Assembly (NCBI RefSeq): GCF_001648775.1
Contig: NZ_LVEJ01000005.1
Span: 1-64,000 of the forward strand
DNA: 64,000 nt
Source: Pseudomonas fluorescens
Lineage (GTDB): Bacteria > Pseudomonadota > Gammaproteobacteria > Pseudomonadales > Pseudomonadaceae
Reading direction: 5' to 3'
Shown here: one piece after another, positions 61,201 through 64,000 of the stretch
Numbering within the stretch: position 1 is the stretch's first letter
Layout: each line of letters opens with the position of its first letter
Translations under genes and position numbers: made by a program
Notes under the pieces: generated by a model
What the model was told of the DNA's origin: nothing
The model's input: only the letters and a program-made list of their open reading frames with translations
Database searches by the model: none

Positions 61201-64000
61201 TTCACACCGACCAGCAGCATTACCGACGCCACCAACCTGATCACCCTCAATAACAGCGGGGTCGCCGATCTGGCGGGCAACACCGGCACCGGCACCACCG
61301 ATTCCAACAATTACGCGGTCGACACCGTGCGGCCGACCGCCACCGTGGTGTTCGCGCAAAGCACCTTGAAAATCGGCGATACCGCGCTGGTGACCATCAC
61401 CTTCAGCGAAGCGGTGAGCGGTTTCACCAACGCCGACCTGACCATCGCCAACGGCACCCTGACGGCGGTCAGCAGTGCGGACGGCGGGATTACCTGGACG
61501 GCGACGTTTACGCCGAGCGCGAACGTCACCGATGCGACCAACCTGGTGACACTGGACAACACCGGCGTTGCCGATCTGGCTGGCAACGCTGGCAGCGGCA
61601 CCACCGATTCGAACAACTACAGCATCGACACCCAGCGGCCGACCGCGACCATCGTCATGGCCGATCCTGCCCTGAGCGCCGGTGAAACTTCGCTGGTGAC
61701 GATTACCTTCAGCGAGGCGGTCAGCGGTTTCAGCAACGCCGATCTGGCCGTGCCCAACGGCACGCTCACGGCGGTCAGCAGCGCGGACGGCGGCATCACC
61801 TGGACGGCGACGTTCACACCGACCGTCGGGGTCAACGACAGCAGCAACATCATCACCCTGGCCAACACCGGGATCGCTGACTTGGCCGGCAACGCCGGCA
61901 CGGGCACGACCAACTCCGGCAACTTCACCATCAATACCGTGGCACCGACCGCCACCATCGTCGTCGCGGACAACAGCCTGACCATCGGCGAAACGTCGCT
62001 GGTGACCATCACCTTCAGCGAAGCCGTGACCGGTTTCAACAACGCCGACCTGACGATTGCCAACGGTACGCTAACGGCGGTGAGCAGCAGCGATGGCGGT
62101 ATCACCTGGACGGCGACTTTCACCCCGACCAGCAGCATCACTGACGCGAGCAACCTGATCACCCTCGACAACAGTGGTGTGCAAAACGCTTCCGGCAACG
62201 CTGGCAATGGCACCACCAATTCGAACAACTACGCCATCGATACCCAACGCCCAACCGCAACCATTGCACTCGCCGACTCGGCACTGGGCGTCGGCCAGAC
62301 CACCACCGTGACCCTCACCTTCAGCGAGGCCGTCAGCGGTTTGACCCTGGCCGACCTGACCGTGGCCAACGGCACGCTCTCCGGGCTGAGCACCTCGGAC
62401 AACATCACTTACACGGCGACGTTTACGCCGTCGGTGGGCGTCACCGACACCAGCAACATCATCACCCTGGACAACACCGGCATCACTGACATCGCGGGCA
62501 ACACCGGCAGCGGCACCACCGATTCGGCCAACTACGTGATCGACAGCCAGCGTCCGACCGCCACCATCGTCATCAGTGACACCGATCTGCGCCCGAGTGA
62601 AACCGCGCTCGTCACCATCACCTTCTCCGAGGCGGTCAGCGGATTCGACAACAGCGACCTGAGCGTTGCGAACGGCACGCTGAGCAATGTCTCGTCGAGC
62701 GACGGCGGCATCACCTGGACAGCCACCTTCACGCCGACCATCGGCGTCAGCGATGCCACCAACCTGATCGTGCTGAACAACGCTGGCATCAGCGATCTGG
62801 CCGGCAATGCCGGCATCGGCATCACCAACTCGGCCAACTACGCGGTGCAGACCGAAGTGCCGACGGCGACCATCGTCGTTGCGGACACCTCGCTCAAGGC
62901 CGGCGAAACCTCGGCGGTGACCATCACTTTCAGCGAGGCGGTCAGCGGTTTCAGCAACGCCGATTTGACTATCGCCAACGGCACGTTGAGCAACGTGGCA
63001 TCCAGCGACGGCGGCATCACCTGGACAGCGACGTTCACGCCGACCACCAACATCACCGACACCAGCAACCTGATCACCCTCGACAACAGCGGTGTGACCA
63101 ACGCCTCCGGCAACAGCGGCGTCGGCACTACCGATTCGAACAATTTCGCCATCGACACGGCGTTGCCGACCGCGACCATTGTGGTCGCCGACAATCGCCT
63201 GGGCATTGGCGAAACCACCACCGTGACCATCACCTTCAGTGAAGCGGTCAGCGGCTTCGATCTGTCGGACATCAGCGTCGCCAACGGCACATTGGCCAAC
63301 CTGACCAGCAGCGATGGCGGCATCACCTGGACCGCCACCCTGACGCCAACCGCCAACGTCAATGACAGCACCAACCTGATCATCGTCGACACCGCCGGGG
63401 TGCAGGATCTGGCCGGCAACCTGGGCGCCAGCATCGCCATCTCCAACAACTACGCGCTCGATGCGACCCGGCCAACGGTGGACATTGTGGTCGCCAATCC
63501 ACATCTGGGCATCGGCCAGACCACTACGGTGACCTTCACTTTCAGCGAGGCGGTGAGCAATTTCGACCTGTCCGACCTGAGCGTGACCAACGGCGATCTG
63601 AGCAACCTCAGCAGCAGCGATGGCGGCAAGACCTGGACGGCGACGTTCACGCCGACCGCCAGCGTCAACGACCCGAGCAACTTCATCGCGCTGGACACCA
63701 GCAACGTCACTGACCTGGCCGGTAACGTCGGCAGCACGGTGGCGGTGTCGAACAACTATGCGCTCGACAGCGAACGGCCAACGGCGACGGTGCTGATTGC
63801 CAATCCGAATCTCGGCCTCGGCCAGACCTCACAGGTGACCATCACCTTCAATGAAGCGGTCAGTGGGTTTGATCTGGCGGACATCAATGTCGGCAACGGC
63901 ACTCTGTCCAACCTGAGCAGCAGCGACGGCGGCAAAACCTGGACCGCGACCCTGACGCCGAATGCCAACGTCAACAGCGCCAGCAACGCTATCAGCGTCA
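58249..64000 (+). CDS. Giant LEPR-motif/DUF4347 surface protein, runs off the window
   Basis: An open frame of 1917 codons without a stop, truncated by the window end. The N-terminus has a basic head and LEPRMLFDG (residues 30-38), the LEPR-XLL-type signature of very long surface proteins. A DUF4347 domain (about 95-255) follows with HG (H150) and YGC (C193). A beta-helix-like part (GSLRAALASAQNGDIVTF) and a glycine-rich tract (about 345-600) lead into tandem Ig-like repeats of about 102 residues (Big_12 type, TFSEAVSGF...WTATFTP). There is no Sec signal and no LapA-type retention module. It starts 44 bp after the terminator and has its own promoter space of only 40 bp. It is probably an adhesin. 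Confidence 0.93.
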   Translation, partial: MWWSIFGGAKVKSRVTAGQRSLAAPMIMSLEPRMLFDGAVAATVADTAAQADSHAPTAAEAAKAPTADHPVASKDTHGQADATPAASPVAVPGQSVVFVDSRVKDADSLLQGIAPGTQVVKLDASKDGLQQIADFLDQHHGVSSVQIIAHGNAGDLWLGNSYLSADNVAQRSAILAEIGKDMNAGGDILIYGCYTAEGDRGLSFVDSLAQLTGRDVAASNNRTGVGGDWDLEIATGTIESANVLSSKAMSEYQWGLATWTATNNLNSGVGSLRAALASAQNGDIVTFSSGMTIQLTSELLINKSLTVDGDLNNDGVADVTLDGQYKTRVVEVASGNTVTLDGLVITKGLVAGNGGNGGSAAAGAMGGGIFNAGILTLSNVTVTANAASGGGGGGGVTGGYVGGGGGGGGGIGGQNGGHGGSSGPATGTYAGGAGGANAGGYGGGYSPTDMGGRGGTSTGGVGGNGGSAGAGYSHGGNGGSASNGSLSIGGGGGGSGWDKVGGVGGNAAGGIYNAASGTLKVIGTSVISNNIAAGGGGGGGGGVGSNGADGGAGGRGVGAIWNNGGVVLITASNFAAISGNGAASGAGGLSNGGSTGTTPSALVGIYNNGGTLNTAYVEPPTATIVVADTALNIGETSLVTITFSRAVSGFTNADLTIANGTLTSVSSADGGITWTATFTPTNNITDTTNLITLDNTGVTAVSDSVAGVGTTNSNNYAIDTQRPTATIAMADTALKIGDTSLVTITFSEAVSGFTNADLTIANGTLTNVSSADGGITWTATFTPTSSITDATNLITLNNSGVADLAGNAGSGTTDSSNYAIDTVRPTATIVVADNSLSVGETSLVTITFSEAVSGFTNADLTIANGTLTNVSSADGGITWTATFTPNSNITDATNLITLNNTGVADLAGNTGTGTTDSNNYAIDTLRPTATIVVADTALKIGETSLVTITFSEAVSGFTNADLSIANGTLTNVSSADGGITWTATFTPTSSITDATNLITLNNSGVADLAGNTGTGTTDSNNYAVDTVRPTATVVFAQSTLKIGDTALVTITFSEAVSGFTNADLTIANGTLTAVSSADGGITWTATFTPSANVTDATNLVTLDNTGVADLAGNAGSGTTDSNNYSIDTQRPTATIVMADPALSAGETSLVTITFSEAVSGFSNADLAVPNGTLTAVSSADGGITWTATFTPTVGVNDSSNIITLANTGIADLAGNAGTGTTNSGNFTINTVAPTATIVVADNSLTIGETSLVTITFSEAVTGFNNADLTIANGTLTAVSSSDGGITWTATFTPTSSITDASNLITLDNSGVQNASGNAGNGTTNSNNYAIDTQRPTATIALADSALGVGQTTTVTLTFSEAVSGLTLADLTVANGTLSGLSTSDNITYTATFTPSVGVTDTSNIITLDNTGITDIAGNTGSGTTDSANYVIDSQRPTATIVISDTDLRPSETALVTITFSEAVSGFDNSDLSVANGTLSNVSSSDGGITWTATFTPTIGVSDATNLIVLNNAGISDLAGNAGIGITNSANYAVQTEVPTATIVVADTSLKAGETSAVTITFSEAVSGFSNADLTIANGTLSNVASSDGGITWTATFTPTTNITDTSNLITLDNSGVTNASGNSGVGTTDSNNFAIDTALPTATIVVADNRLGIGETTTVTITFSEAVSGFDLSDISVANGTLANLTSSDGGITWTATLTPTANVNDSTNLIIVDTAGVQDLAGNLGASIAISNNYALDATRPTVDIVVANPHLGIGQTTTVTFTFSEAVSNFDLSDLSVTNGDLSNLSSSDGGKTWTATFTPTASVNDPSNFIALDTSNVTDLAGNVGSTVAVSNNYALDSERPTATVLIANPNLGLGQTSQVTITFNEAVSGFDLADINVGNGTLSNLSSSDGGKTWTATLTPNANVNSASNAISV
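60090..64000 (+). repeat. 306-bp tandem Ig-like repeats of the LEPR/DUF4347 protein
   Basis: Twelve complete units and the start of a thirteenth begin near 60090, 60393, 60699, 61005, 61311, 61617, 61923, 62229, 62532, 62838, 63144, 63450 and 63756. Units are 306 bp, except two of about 303 bp (the first and the one starting at 62229). Each encodes T-A-T-I-V-V-A-D, G-E-T-S-L-V-T-I-T-F-S-E-A-V-S-G-F and D-G-G-I-T-W-T-A-T-F. The first units are nearly identical; later ones diverge. Confidence 0.93.

Noticed and set aside
60093..63986. A ladder of minus-strand frames of 101-203 codons
   Set aside because: They have the same 306-bp period as the Ig-like repeats of the plus-strand surface protein and are shadows of it.

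Overview
The window is a GC-rich chromosomal segment from a fluorescent-group Pseudomonas. The evidence is a complete lapGDAEBC biofilm locus in the order known from P. fluorescens/P. putida, an mgoBCAD (pvfABCD) signal-biosynthesis operon, a Fur-controlled FecI/FecR/TonB-receptor module, and many pseudomonad REP doublets (core GCGAGC-A/G-GGCTCGCTCCCACA and its complement). There are no rRNA or tRNA genes, no CRISPR array, no intact insertion sequence and no phage block.

Layout. 1-5.4 kb (minus): siderophore uptake operon fecI-fecR-TonB receptor-PepSY protein behind a Fur box. 5.7-7.6 kb (plus): dCache chemoreceptor. 7.7-13.3 kb (minus): mgoB-mgoC-mgoA-mgoD, expected to make an N-oxygenated, amino-acid-derived signal of the leudiazen/pyrazine-N-oxide type, with a long unusual 5' region (13.35-14.1 kb). 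14.1-14.8 kb (minus): FadR-type GntR regulator next to a perfect 14-bp palindrome. 15.0-40.0 kb: the Lap system. LapG (periplasmic protease) and LapD (inner-membrane c-di-GMP receptor) control release of the 5412-residue adhesin LapA, which LapE/LapB/LapC export. LapA carries 40 consecutive repeats of exactly 100 residues. 40.3-43.0 kb: TauD-like dioxygenase with an SsuB/SsuC-like ABC importer that lacks a binding protein. 43.2-48.5 kb: LysR regulator, then an EmrB/EmrA/NodT-type tripartite efflux operon whose third gene has a REP pair inside its 5' end. 48.5-49.2 kb: NYN-domain protein on the minus strand.

49.7-64.0 kb is the least understood part and the most interesting. Three overlapping or closely spaced genes encode a periplasmic HlyD/RND-type adaptor, a membrane adaptor with a soluble GAF-like N-terminus, and a fusion of a PqqD-like domain, an M50 (HEFGH) membrane metalloprotease and a HlyD-like lipoyl domain. 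A GNAT acetyltransferase follows. On the opposite strand are a DUF6916-type protein and a phage tail-collar (MdpB-like) protein. Then come a GT-C glycosyltransferase, a sulfotransferase and a very large LEPR-motif/DUF4347 surface protein with a glycine-rich beta-helix region and 306-bp Ig-like repeats that runs off the window end. I propose, as inference, that this is a dedicated processing/export and modification system for the giant LEPR-type protein, separate from Lap.

Two giant repeat adhesins with different export machineries therefore lie about 24 kb apart. Start codons were chosen by Shine-Dalgarno position, overlaps and family N-termini. All function calls come from reading motifs; no database search was run.
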